Position numbers and translations under genes: made by a program | NCBI GenBank assembly: GCA_036937835.1 | Contig: CM072879.1 | Location: forward strand, 3,718,001 to 3,782,000 | DNA: 64,000 bases | Origin: Pampus argenteus | Taxonomy: Eukaryota; Chordata; Actinopteri; Scombriformes; Stromateidae | Direction of reading: 5' to 3' | Notes under the pieces: generated by a model | The model's input: the letters and a program-made list of their open reading frames with translations, nothing else | Told to the model about the DNA's origin: nothing | Database searches by the model: none | Shown here: positions 48,261 through 62,007 of the stretch, in pieces | Layout: each line of letters begins with the position of its first letter | How positions within the stretch are numbered: the stretch's first letter is position 1

Positions 48261-51200
48261 AAGTCCCCAACACCTGGAAACACACAGTGATGTGTGAAAC
48301 CAGTGTTCAACTGTATGTATATGTCGCTGGCAATAACTGGTATGATAGTGATTGTCCTCTTGCATACACTTATTTATATTTCTGTTATTTTCTGAAGAAA
48401 ATTAATTTCACAGTATGAAAAAAATGACAACAGGTGAATTGCTAGCTATTCTGAACCCACTTTTTACAGATGTAAAAGGATTACTGCGTGAATGCAATCT
48501 TGCAGACGTTAAAGCAGTATTCCATTTTGCTCAAAAACAGTGAAGAAATGATTATTGATAAGAGAAGAGAAATCCATCAGAGAGATGCTAAATCCTTCCA
48601 TCGGTAACATCGGTAAAAGAGGTCATGATCAACAGTATTTGTTTGACATGATACTAACCCGCTGATGTCATGAATATTCATGTGACGTGGGCTGATTTAG
48701 ACTCGCTTCCAAAAGGTCACCAGATCAATAAGATTTCCAAAGGCTGTCACGTACGTCTTGGCTCTCTTCTTTATTACCAACAGGGACAGCTCTAAAGTAA
48801 AAAATAAAAAATAAAAAAGACAAAAGACAAAAGCACAATAAATCATTGTTTAATATTTCAAGTGCTGAACCTACTAGTTTGCTAAATGGAAGCATTATGC
48901 AGACACTCTCAATTCATTTCATGACACCACTTATATGTTGTTTTGCTAAATGTATTTTTGATTTATTTAATAAAAACAAGAAGGTCGCATGACCAGCTTT
49001 TAGTGTCCATTTTTGGCTTGGGTCTAAAATGATCAATCATGATTAATGTGGCGCAGGCAGTAGCATTGATCTTATGATCTCATATATATATATAATATAT
49101 ATATATACACACATTTTGATTATTTAGTAGTTGGTTTGAAAATGAAGTTGTTTTATAACTGTACAGGAGCCTGAGCGGACACTGCGACGGCTGCATATTG
49201 TTTGTCTGTAAATGGAACACGGTCACGTATACCTAGCGAGAGTTTACTATCCGTAGATGGTAAATCTAAGCTCCACCGGCCATTATAATGATCCACCAAA
49301 TGCTAAATACATAATTGAACAACGGCAGCAATTTCCGTTGTTAAGCGATAAACTTTTATGGGTAATAGAAATTCGTCATTATACTCATAAGTCTCCTTCT
49401 CCCGTCGTCCCTCTAATCCCCTCGCTTCGTCTTTATTTTGCATGTTCCGCGCTAAATTACAAAGTCAGACAGCTGTATTTGATTAGTGGACCTATGTTGC
49501 TACACTCTGCTCCCAGTCATCATCAAACCAGGAAATGAACTTTTTTTTATGTCAACATTACAGGAGGAAATGTCCCAGAAGCCACCTGCAGACTGAAGTA
49601 CCACTCTTTACTCCATTCACCCATAACCATCAGTTTACACACTAAAAAACCTACTTCCTGTTGACCCAGTGGATTATAATTTTTGCTCTTTTTCTGCTCT
49701 CTACCAACTCTTGATAGAAATATCTGCTTCTTTAGCTGCTAAATGCTCCACTATGTTCACCAGCTAGTCTGTACTGTAGCTTTTCAGAGCTTTTTCTCTA
49801 AAACATCTGCCTGCTTTGGCAGAAAATGACCAAACAGACAGAAAAGTTGCAGCGGGGCAACTGAAACCATGAGCTGAAACGCACTATAAAGCTCTCACAT
49901 CAAACATCATCATCATTTTTATGTTCAGTGTCTTTAAAAATGTTGGAGTGTTCCTTTAATCAAAGTTTTTATGATGCGTCACTTCTTTGTGTGCTGTTTT
50001 TACATTTTAATGATTGAAAAGTTGATTTTTCTCCTCGGTTAATGTTCTACATTAAACAAACATTTAGCAGTATGGAAAAAAGCTTGCTGCTAAGTGCAAC
50101 ACGATGACAGCAAACATTAAATAACTAATTTCAGAATATAATAAGACCTTTAAAACAAGCATATGGACAAGAACGCGCAGACGCTGTGTGTGTAAAAGCC
50201 ATCGATTGAGATAAAGAGACATAGAGCTAAGTAAATATATGTTTCAAATGGGATCTCTGGAAATAACAGTCACGCTGTGGCCTTTAGCAAACAGAGTTTT
50301 TCTGTGAATGTGAACATGAAGCCTTGACAGAAAGACCTGAGGATGGAGTAACTCTGGAGGCAGAGGCTGGCAGCGTCTTTACTCACATATTGACAGAAAT
50401 CTCTTCACTATTCAAGGAAAAGCACTCCAGAGGGGAACCTTGTCCTGTACGCGCACCGAGAAAAGGGCAAGCTGAAGATAGCACGTGTCCTCATGTGCCA
50501 AGAAGACAAAAAAAAAAAAGAAAGAGAAACCTGTATCGTACCTGTAGTGACGGGTGGGTGGATGTCCTTGAGGGGCAAGGGCAGTAAGCTATAAACGGAT
50601 TTCTAACGCAGACGATGTGTGTAATTTTAATTACATCGGTTAAGTGCAGCATAATCATTGGTAATTTGTTTCTAATTAATTAAGATACCATTTAGCCGTC
50701 TCGTTGACACTGAGGATCAAAAAGCCCAATCGTTTTTTATCTCTTAAGATTTATGGTTCTGCGTGATAAAACTGCAGCTATAAAAAAAAAAAAGGAAAAA
50801 TAATGTATTTATGATTATTACTATTAATATTAAGTTTTTATTATTAGCATTTTCACATTTTATTTGATAGCATACAGTGTCGAAACAGACAGACGTTGGT
50901 TCATGCATTTATTTCTATTGTCAATCACTTTGATGATCCTCTGACTTTTCTTCTATCAGCTATCATCTTGGAAAACTAAGTACAGTGTAGAGTCCACATA
51001 GAGCCAGTTCAATCAGTAAATGCACGTTTTCCTCTGTGTTCCAGCATTACATCGGGACTGACATGTCATGTTTGTGTTTTTTTGCTTCTTTCTGTTGTTT
51101 CAGTGTGTACAAGGAAAACTGAGCCTTTGCAAATGATGATGGTGAGGATGTCTAGTGAGAGGCTCCGTGGCAGTAACGTTTCATCCTCTTCTAAACTTCT

Positions 51201-54200
51201 CTGGAATGTATCATTTCATACGTCAACATAGCCGAACACACAGTGCAGCCATTGCTGTCAACCTGTACACGTTGATTTTATTTAGCATTGCGTTTATTTC
51301 GTGGATTTTGGTTTTGGACCATATTTTAGTGTCAGATGTTTCTGTTGTTTTGTCCACCCCCTGTACATTTAAAGCTAACATTCAAGACACAGTTTCAGAC
51401 ACGAAGCATCTCACTGCAGAGAGGATGACTCATTGATCCTGGTTCTTAACAGCCATTAAGGAGCAACTGCACTAACAATGACAACTTAGTGAATGAATGA
51501 ATGAATGAATGAATGAATGAATGAATCATCCAATGCATGAATGAAAATGTGAGTGCCTATAACTTATATGACAATATTAAAAAAAATGCATTGGCATCAG
51601 TGAGGAGCTCCATTCATTCAGAGCAGGCCCATAGCCAACAGCAGCAGCAGTATTGAACTCATTACCCTGATTGGACAGCATCTTCTTGGTATGCAGACTG
51701 TATTTCATCCGGACATTGTTCAATGCGACCAACGCGTCACGAGGTAAAACAACAGTCTCTGGCTTCCTTTGAGATATTAAAACAGAACTTAGATACTAAA
51801 AGTAGCTGTCAGATACAGTTACTGGGACACTTGGACATCCTGATGCAGGAGGTTCATGTTGTCAATGGAGTTAAAAAGACTGCAGCAGCCACACCCTCGC
51901 TCTTACTCTCTGACTCGTAGTGCTCATGGTGCCAGGGGGAGCTCCTGCGTATTTCCCTGTCTGAGTGTGATTGATAATGTCTGGGCTTCGTCCTCTTCGT
52001 CATTGCTTGTAAAAACAACGGAGTGACTTCACTCACAGGTGCAGCAGGTGCAGTCGTTCAGAATGACAGTGCTGTATGGAGACCCAAAGTGTTTAATATT
52101 AAACAAATAAATAAAACATGAAATAAGTGCTCATATTGATAAATATGGTATTGTATAATCATAACATGGTGAAATTATCAGATAATGTATTTTTTCAGCC
52201 AGTTATGTGACCGTATGCTCTCTTAGACCGAAGCAACAGCCAATCACATAACTGGCTCTGCTTTGTTTGTCTTGCGAACATTATGAATGAAAAAATAAAT
52301 TTTTTATATAAAAACTGCTGGTATGAAATTTAAAAATGACCTGTAATAAATGCGCTATTGTTAAAATAAGTATTAAAATGACATAAAAAGCAGTCCAATA
52401 AGTTATATCACCAATAAGAGGTGATTCTATGAACATCTGTTAATTAATAAAATCTATGAATACACAGCCTGAATAAGAATATACAATCTTCACTTATATA
52501 CAGTGAACAAATGCATACTGACAATGACCATACAACATAAACAACTACACTCATCATACATCTATTATTACTATATATATAACTAATGTTAATTATTATC
52601 ACAATTGTTGTTGTTGTTACCATAATAATCATTATTTTCTGCGTTCAACAATTGGCCATATGTATGACACCAAATTGTGTTGCAATACTATGATATTATC
52701 TATATATAAGTTGTTATCAGTATCATTATAGTATCAGTAAGTTATATACAGTTATATCATTATCATTATCTATCTATCTATCTATCTATTGACTTTGTAA
52801 ATGTGACTGAGGGTGAAAGTGCTGCTTTCGTTTTAGTCTCATCTACCAGATGGAAGCTCTTAACACCAGTGTGAAGGGTGCGAAGCCTCTGTGACGATGC
52901 TCCCTGCATGTCGCCGGACTCAGACAGTGTGTGAGGCTCCAGCCAGCAGGGCACCAGTAGTCTTTTCTAGAGTCATGAAACGGACTTCATTAAACATACG
53001 TATCTGTTCATCTGTTTGACAGCATGTTTCACAAATGGTTGCCGCCTACAAATAAGTGACACATTTGCAAATCCTACAAAGCTCTTGCAGTAGGAGGTTG
53101 GGGTGGTGGTGGGGTGGGTGGCGGGTGGAGACAGCATGAACCTCCCACGTATTATGCCCTCCTGGTGAAGCATCACTGGCAGGTGAATAGAGCCGGCTGA
53201 TGATGCCATGTGTCATGAAGGAGCACATGTTTGTCGTAACTAAACTAGCCCTTAAATTGATGGTGGATTGGTGGAAAATCTTGTTTTGGTTTGTACTTCA
53301 CTGGTTGTTAATTGAACCAAACTGATAGAAGACATTTACACATACTGCACGTATGTTTTTTTATTCTAATTATTACAGTTTCAAACCAGAAATACTGGTA
53401 TGATCCTACTGGATGTAGTGTTTGTTCAGGGCCGAGTGCATGAGAAGTACGGGAGCATTGTAGGAGAACTGCTTCATACAGAGCTCGTGTGTGTGTGTGT
53501 CTGTGTTTGTGTGCGTGTGTGTCCACCAAATAAAATTGTTTCCCCCACTCCAACAAGGCCAACATGATTTCATTCCCACACTTGTGCATTCAGCCTCCTG
53601 TTCTATAGATGTACTTGACATTTCATGGGTAACAATGGCTCACTGAAGTTGATGATGTGAAGTACAGATGACAACTGTACATCGATTTGTTCAAACGCCT
53701 CTCACTCTGGAGGCAAACCCCACTCTTTGTGCCATCGAGTGCTTGATGGCCACTTCACTTTACCGTCGCTTCATTCCAACAAAAGTCATGGCTTGTGGGT
53801 GTTTTTTTTTTGGGGGGGGGGACGATATTAGATTGTAGCTAAATCATTTATGTGTGTGTTGAGAAGCACAATCTAGAGGGTCCACTTGTTTCCTTGTTTC
53901 CTTGTGCACGAGTGCATCAGTCGCGCGCGCAATAGAAAAGCAAACTGTTTCGTGTACTGCGTCGGCATGCAAATCCTGAGCTGTTCTGAAGAATAAAGAA
54001 GACGAGAACATGTATGTGCAGTGTCTTTTTTTACGGATTTGCACGAACTAATTTTTGCAACCAGGGTTCAGTGCAGGGTTCAAAAGAAGTAGTTCCACCT
54101 GCTTCCATTTATATATGAACATGGATTTGTGACTGTCTCTAAATAAGCTCTGATGGTCTATATTTGAGTGTCAGTGAAGTAGCCATGCAGTCTGACAGAA

Positions 54201-55690
54201 TATCCTGCATGGAAAACTCAACTCGGGAAACAAGTCAATAGAAACCTGATGCCGCTGCCCTCAGCATCCCTACAGTATCCCTACAGTATCCCTGCAGTAT
54301 GAGTGATGCTGGAGATGCTACTTTCTTTTATTCCACCATTCATCATGATTGGTTGCCATGGATGATGGTTGATCTCCACAGCAGAACCCACTCATTTGGA
54401 AAATATTAACTGTTTTCCCATCATCTCCTTGTCTCCTCCATCCAGTAGGATCGTAAGTATTCATCCTCATGAAGTCACATTCCAAGAAAATAAAAGTTAC
54501 CTGTTACCACTGTGCAGGTTTAACACTGGTGTCTATGGTAAAACCCTGTTTCTTTCTTATCTCAGACATTCAGTTATCAATATTCCTTTCACATCAGCCA
54601 CACCGCCCACAAAGTGAATATCCATTATACAGATGGAGCCCAGGAGACCAATTCCATCAGAAGGTCACAGCATTGTTCATGCAACCAAACTCTCAGCATA
54701 GAAAGCGATTCAGCCACAAAGGAAAAGAGCATATTTGGTCAGATCCCAGGCAACTGTTCAAAAGTACAAACAGTAAGTTCCTGAACATTTCCAGCAAAAG
54801 TGCAGAAAAAGCTGGTGGTGTTTTAAACGTATTAAAAGTCAGTTTGAGACTGTCCTCCCAAGAAAAATAAACTGGCTAGTACCCCAAAGAGACATATCTG
54901 TACGTTCTAATGACAGAAGCTGTTTATTATTATGACCGGAGCTATGGAGAGGACGTTATTATAAAGCGAGTCCTTTTAACACCGGAGAGCGTTCTTTACA
55001 TTATGTTTCCAGCAGTGAGTCAACGCTGTTTTTCAAACTGTAGCACAGACTGAGACATGTATGACACATACTGCAGCGTATGTGTGTATGTGATGTTTGA
55101 CACACACTTCCAGAGCCTTTTTTATGGTATTAACTCACACTGTAATTAGCACTCAATATGTTTATGTTCATGCGCCATCATGTTGGTATTGTCTTCCTCA
55201 TTTTACTATATTCATCAGTTAGAGGTTCCTTATTAGATGTAAATACATGCATATTAATGTCAACAAAACAAAGAAACATATTCCTACGCGTTTGACAATG
55301 ACAATAGATTGCTTGTTTAATCATTGTTTTATTCAAAATTCGAAAAATGTCATGTGACCTTGCCATTTGGTCAACAGCTTTTGACAGAACTGGACAACTG
55401 TCATCACGCCAGCTGTCACTTTACCCAAATGTTGTCCATGTAAACAATGTTTATGCATTTAGCATATTAACATTTCCTCCGTGCACAGTGGAAACAGGTT
55501 CAGTTGTGGCAGAAATCACTGCTCTACTACGAATATTATAGGGGCCATGAATGTACATCATAGGTCAGAGGGGTCACCAGTAAACATTGTAAAATCGTCC
55601 CCTGGAGAGACGTGAATATCGTCAGTAATTCTCATGTCAAACGGGCCAGCCGTTGATATCTGGACAGAAGAGTTGGACAGACATTTCCAG
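48261..55690. other. Intergenic, microsatellites only
   Basis: Repeats are a TA run near 49083-49108, (TGAA)n at 51491-51526, (TATC)n at 52767-52789, a GT-rich run at 53486-53521 and three ACAGTATCCCT units at 54269-54300. At 49690-49900 a segment with CTGCTAAATGCTCCACTATG and TTCACCAGCTAGTC resembles a fish dispersed repeat. No host exons recognised. Confidence 0.45.
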
Positions 55691-55760
55691 TCCCCACCAG
55701 TCCCCACCAGTCCCTACCAGTCCCCACCAGTCCCCACCAGTCCCCACCAGTCCCCACCAG
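55691..55760. repeat. 10-bp tandem repeat (TCCCCACCAG), 7 units
   Basis: Seven consecutive units, one with a C-to-T change (unit 3). Confidence 0.95.
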
Positions 55761-58700
55761 CAGCACGGCACAAATCTGATCAGTACACGACAGTGAAGCA
55801 AACACATTCTCACGCCGCGCTCCTCTACCAGGTCATACCGGACTTTTATCAGATTTTTGTGTTCCTTGGGATGTAATTCAATCAAACATCTAAGAAATTA
55901 AATGTGGTGAAATTTAATTAGACTTTTACTAGGGGGTGGGGGGGGGGGCTTTTAAGTAGCCCCTGGTGACCCCTGGAGACCAGGGTGTGAACCACAGGAG
56001 TGAAGCACTTCTCTTTTATTCTAATCAAAATCCTGAGTGGCAACCAGTAGGAGACTGATTAGACAGTGCAAACACCAAAAAATGTGAACATACGCACTTT
56101 TATGAATGTAAAATAAAGGAGATGATGTTGGAACAGAACATGTATGCCTATAAAAAACACCTATACAAATATGACAATGATGTTTTGGACTTAATTTTAG
56201 TGAGCAATAAATCCAAAACTGCCCTGCATGAAGAGCGAGGCGACTTTACTCACACGCAATGATTATTTCAGTTCCCTTCATTTGAGTCAGTCCCCCTGAC
56301 GGCAGAAATGGTGGAAATTATACTCTTAAGAGTATTTATATGTATTTATTTATTTATAAGGCCTCTTTTGACCACTTTAATGGGTTAAATTGGACAGTCT
56401 GAATATTTGTTGCCTGTAGAGACGACAGTGCTACTGAAGAGTTACAACATTTATGAAGGCTTTTACAATCAATTTGTTTTGGCTCAAAAGCAACAAAAGC
56501 AACAAGGTAAAGGAAGGTTGTGTCCTTATTAAAAAAAACAACAACAATAAAACAATGTTGACTCCTGATAAGAAATGAATAGCAGTTTCTTCACTGGCCT
56601 CACCTGCTGAGGCTTTGGGAGGATTTTAATGATTTCCACATTAATACCTGAAGTACCTGAAGGGCTCTCCTAGATGATGTAACACATCTCTGAGACACAT
56701 CTTTCTGAGAAATCACGTTTTATGTGTCATATTGACAGAGCAGACCACCTAAAATACTACAATATCCATGAGTCTGAGGAGAGGGTGCTTTCTGCATAAT
56801 GCTGTATGTTCAGGATTCGTCTGAGCCTGTGCACATAAAAATAAAGAATACCTATTTAACCACGTAACAAAGGCTAAAAAAATGTGTGCTTGGCAAGAGC
56901 AGAGTTGCTCTCTAATGAACAATTTTTAGCTGAATAATGCCAGTTCATTTTTTTGGCAATTTTGAACATTTTACAAGGTCATGATGCTGAATTAATAATA
57001 ATAATAAAAAAAAATACAATTTGCCCAAAGCAGGCAAATGTTCCTGTCAGCATTTTCAGACAGCAGACACATGTGTGATACATGTCTAGTTACACACATT
57101 ACACAGATCCACCACAGATCCAGATCTGCATACATCGCTCAAAGCTGCTTATTAGGATTTTAGAAAAACTCTTTTCAAAATCGTGATATGACATTTGTAA
57201 TAACCAAACTGCATGCAATAACCCCGCCTTGAACAGTCCTGGACATGACCTAGCTCAGTATGTTAAATTAGGATGGCACCTCTTTTTTGTAAAACAATCA
57301 TTTGAGTCAGTCCTCTTGACTGCAGAAATGGTAAAAAAAAATAATAATAGTCTAACAATTTTGGAGCAATTTGTGTTATTCATTTATCATGGAATGTGCA
57401 CAATAAACCTCAGAAACACATAATTTCAGTCATGTCACACAGTCACATTTACAGAAGTTGGAACAGCTAGCCTGGATGTGACATGAGCTGCCTATATGCA
57501 AAAACATATAAATCAGTGAACACTTTCAGGCTTTTCTTTTCCTTAAACTCTATAGATATAATAGTATAATATAATATATTTAATAGAGCAGGTCATGAAA
57601 AGGAGCTCATATCTATCACTGCCATCAGGTTCTTATTCTGGAAAATGAACAGCAAGAGCTCCTGCCGTGAAATATCTGGTGAACATGTCACCCCCGCAGA
57701 GAACATGAGGTAGCCCCGTTTCATTTATCACTACATCTTTAATTTGAAAAGAGTGAAAAGTTGAAACCGTGTATTTTGAGCGTTTGCTTATATCAAGTCT
57801 CACAGAGTCGGTGAGGGTGCCACGTGTGTCATTTTAACATCAATAAATTATTACCACATTAACTGCCGGACAGTGTAATTATGGTCAAATGAATAAGCTT
57901 CCTCTCCCATTTAACAACATCCACACATACATGTTAATACATACAAGTATTGCAGTTTGAACCAATAGCAGAAATGGATTCATCTTCTGTGCAAATGCTG
58001 TGTGTAAAGATCAAAACAAATTTTTAAAAACCAATTGAATGGATCCCTGTTCCCATCGGGGGTTTTCTAATTCCAGGCGCTCATGCATTAACGATTGGCA
58101 CAGTGTTGCTTTGACTCAGTCATATTTCCCAACAAATGATCTGCTTTGGATTCATTCCATGCACACAATTAACTTGTGCTCTGATATATTTATGCATTAT
58201 ATCAGCCTTATCAAAGTTAGAGGATGTGTCCACAGTGACCTACGCAATCCATCTGATCGTCAGCAGTAACGGCTGCAAACGTGTCTCAGTCTCCCTGGAC
58301 TGATGTCCTATTTGTCCACATCTCTCCACATAATCTGCATATCTGTCTATCTCTGCGCCTCAACCTCAATGGCGCCCTGCTCTTTTTTTTTTACATCCTT
58401 CCCTCTTAATCCTCCTCCTCCTCCTCCTCCTCCTGTGGTAACTCCCTCCTGTGGCTCCAACAGCTCCATCACCTCTCCTCACCTCCCCCTTCTGTCTGTT
58501 AATTGGATGAGCCGTCACAGTTGTGAGGATGATTAAATTCCAGTCCGGAGTGGCACTGTGGCCACAGAGACCCCCCTGGTAGAGATAAGTGATGAATATT
58601 GCTTTAAACCTTTTCTTAGTCCCTTCACCTGCAGATAAAAGTTCAACAGGACTTCTTCACTTCATATGTGCCACATTAAAACCCACACACACACACGGTT

Positions 58701-59890
58701 TAAACTCATCATTTCTCAGATTAAGGCATTCATGAAATATACAGAATATTAAGGTCAAACATGTCAAACAAAGCCAGTCAATGCAAAGCATGCTTCAAAG
58801 ATACTCGTGCTGATGTAAATTGGTATTGCATCTTGGGTTAGTTGAACAGATGGGTGAATAACATGCAACAGAGGACAGATTGATGTCCTTCTCCACCTCA
58901 GGCAAAACATTTGCATTTGCCAATAGCACATGGGTAAATAAAATGAACTTATTGTTGATGGAATAAAGGCCCTTGAGCAAATCAAGCACTCGTTGAGTTT
59001 GCGTGGACACTGAACTTGGTGTGGCAGTGTAGTCCTCTATTCATCCTGAACATCCTACTCTTAAAAAAATGGCTTTTCTAATGGAAATCAGTGGCAGCTC
59101 AGGTCACACGCCCTACTCCTTTTCATTCAGGCTTTGATATGAGAGGTTTGTATTGCCTACATGTTCTATGAGCTGTAGGAAGCAGAGTATATGTAACAAA
59201 CTACATATAGTAAGATGTAATAATTGAATTTAAATATATATATATATACATTCGCAGAGCTTAATGTGGTTAAGCATAAAAGATACGTAAAGCCACGTGC
59301 GTCATCATAGACTTCAGTGACTGTCGTGTTGTTACGTAAGTGTAGATACAAGCTTTCAGCATCATACTGGTCATTTCTGCGTTTAAAATAACAGCAGTTT
59401 GTAAACATAAATAAATGTACGATTCTGTCTTGAAATATCATTATATAGTAATAAGTATAAGCAGTATAAGTATACAGTAAGTAAAACAGAACACAGAACT
59501 TGGATATCAAATTGTCATTATGACTTACTTTACTGTTTAAAAAAAACAACAATAAAAAATAGTTTTTTTTTCATTGCATTAAAAAAACAACTCTTCCAAG
59601 TTTAAAAAAAACAAAAAAAACCTTAAAAATACTACACCATTATCAGCGTGTAATTTATGATGGCGCACAGTAAAGGTGTCCCAACGGATGTCTGAATATA
59701 GATGATAAATTAGGCTACATTCAGTTTAATATGGAGAGCGTCCAGTGACGCACACACTTTACAGCTCGTGATAACAGAAGTGCTTTGACTGGCAACTGTA
59801 ACTACATTGAAGCATCATTACACTTCCTTACTCGTGACTGGGCGCGAGTAATCACACTACAGTAATGGCGTTACTAAGCAACGCTACTTT
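55761..59890. other. Region upstream of tac1, no gene seen
   Basis: A 32-bp segment at 56281-56312 recurs with three mismatches at 57301-57332. A (CTC)n run lies at 58407-58433. The 1-2 kb next to tac1 is AT-rich. No exons recognised. Confidence 0.45.
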
Positions 59891-59896
59891 GACCGC

Positions 59897-59903
59897 TATA
59901 TAG
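59897..59903 (+). promoter_or_regulatory. TATA box of tac1
   Basis: TATATAG sits in GCTATATAGGAGCGCC, followed by a GC-rich stretch (GAGCGCGCGGGGAG) that looks like a 5' UTR. Transcription would start about 59925-59930, giving a leader of up to about 290 nt before the ATG. A CGACAG|GTATTT sequence at about 60170 may be part of a leader splice. Tac1 genes in mammals also have a TATA promoter and a non-coding first exon. Confidence 0.55.
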
Positions 59904-60215
59904 GAGCGCCTGCGAGGTTTTTCTGGAAAAAGAAGACGCACGAGACCGAACCAAGTATCTGCAGAGTTGAGCGCGCGGGGAGCTTTGGACACAGTGGCGG
60001 GAGACCGGCACAGCGCTTTGACGCACGCACGCACTATGGACTACTGCTGAAGCTGTAGCGGAAGAAGCAGTGCGCGCGCGGTACAGCTGCTACTCGTGTC
60101 TCAAATCTTACACATTTTGTTTGTTTGTTTTTTGTTTTTTTGTAAAAAATTCATTCGTAGTTATTTATCGACAGGTATTTTCGTAAATATAAATAATAAA
60201 ACTGCGTTTGGCATC

Positions 60216-62007
60216 ATGAAGTTGCTGCTGTTACCAGTTTTAATGGCTCTTTTCGCCGTCGCTCAAGTTTTTTGCGAGGAAAACGACCCAAAAGAAGAGG
60301 CTGACTACTGGACGAGCAGTAATCAAATTCAGGTAGTTCACAGCAGAGCTTTATTTTTTATTATTCATAAATACCCGCTTTGCTTATTATTGTGTTCTAG
60401 TCAGAAGCAAAACAGTAGGAATTAATATTGGTTTCTTTGCATTAAAGTTGTATAAATCTATAAATCTCTGTATAAAGATTCTTGAACCAAAATATGCAAG
60501 AGCACAAAGGTAAGTTGATGTAATAAAAATAAAAGTATGTATCTTTTTTTTTTAATTAGGGATTTACTGAAATAGTGTTAATGTTAATTAAATGTTGTGC
60601 ATTTGTAAGCAAAGTAAAGCAATAATTATGAGATAATATGGGATAAAGTATTACAGCTGTCAGCTTGTAGGGGACATTAGACAGATGGTTTATGATAAGG
60701 TTTATAAAAAATGTGTTCTGATGTTTTTTGTAATTTTTACATCTGTTTTTTTTTAAATAAAACATAAGTGATTAGTAATAACTAATTAGAGTTAAGCGTG
60801 GCTGATGCAAGCCAAACCTGCAAGTGCATTGATTACACTTTCACATGTCAAGTCTTCAAGACTATATTTCTTAAAACTAGAATCAAATCTGCTTGTGTAT
60901 GTTTCATTCACTTTCCCAAATCGATATTCTATGATGCACAGAATACAGCAAATCACTGCAGTAGTAGGCTGTCAGTAAAATACTGTATTTTGCTGTGTAT
61001 TCTTCATTCTAATAATAGAAACAGGTGAAACAAATAAGATTTTAGATTTTAGTGACGTCCAACATGAAGATGCAGATGGTTGCAGGGATCAGAGCAGACT
61101 AGCCAATAGGAAAATAGAATAAATGCTGAAGTGCGCAGTGTGTGAGGAGCTGAAGCCCAGACGATCTCCATTGACATGAAGTGCACGTCCTGCGTTTGAC
61201 ATTGCGAGCTGGAAACATGCCAAGCTGCTCCCACCAATCCCATCAACTGTAGGCCATTCTGTAGATGAATGAGTATACAATAAATCATTACAACTCAGTG
61301 CTGGAGCCTTTCGGGCCACCCCACCCACCCCCCCTAGGTCCACATCGTCAGACTAATGCGTCCTGTAGAAATATATCCTGAGATAGAAATAGAAACACTT
61401 AGTAAAAGTTAAAAATTCAAGCCTTATATGGATAACCGTTACCATTAGAGAGGCCTCATAAAATGATTCCAGTCAGCAACTATATGTATAGATTATGCAG
61501 GTTTCTTTTAGAATAATATTATACTATAATATCTATGCCAGACGATGCATTCAGGAACAGTAAGAGCATAAATCTAATCATTTCTACCACTAACCAGATA
61601 TATTGATATATTTCCAACCTGGAGAAGTTATTGCTCCATTGTCTCTATAATATCTATTTATATATAACGTAATTGAATATTTTTGGTGGCAAATGACACC
61701 CTGCAGCCCAGGTTAGCAGGATATATGCTCCCACTTGGCGTCTCTCTGTGAATATTCATTGAGTTTCTCTCCCTCCATCAGGATGACTGGCTTTCCAAAG
61801 ATCCATTCAGAGAAATGCTCCTGAGGATTACAAGAAAGCTGCGGCCACATCAGTTTATCGGCCTGATGGGGAAGCGCTCCATGGGTAACCCCTCAGGTCT
61901 GATGCCAGACACTTTTCATGTCTGCTCTGCTGACTTGTTCTCATAATTTTGTTCTCTCCTTTTTATTCTTTTTCTTCCCACAGGAAATGCACAGATCACC
62001 CGCAAAA
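60216..62007 (+). CDS. tac1: Protachykinin-1 (substance P precursor), 5' part
   Basis: Coding exons 60216-60332 (39 codons, CAG|GTAGTT), 61782-61884 (ATGG|GTAACC) and 61984-62007 (24 nt, AAAA|GTAAGT) join in frame. Residues 1-20 (MKLLLLPVLMALFAVAQVFC) are a signal peptide. DDWLSKDPFREMLLRITR precedes substance P at residues 58-68 (KLRPHQFIGLM), followed by Gly69 (amide donor) and Lys70-Arg71 (cleavage). The FxGLM-amide signature binds tachykinin (NK) receptors. Residues 72-81 (SMGNAQITRK) match the start of fish neuropeptide gamma (carassin type). The neurokinin A exon and the stop must lie beyond 64000; I did not find them in 62008-64000. Odd points: Leu59 replaces the Pro usual at substance P position 2, and the 99-bp intron leaves no space for a mammalian-type exon 4. 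It follows sdhaf3 in the same orientation, as in other vertebrates. Confidence 0.95.

Noticed and set aside
50324..50587. 87-codon frame with a basic C-terminal part
   Set aside because: No recognisable family or splice partner. Codon use and setting do not differ from surrounding non-coding sequence.
54369..54870. Overlapping frames of 82 and 133 codons
   Set aside because: No domain, no homologue recognised and no promoter or splice support. It may be old repeat sequence.
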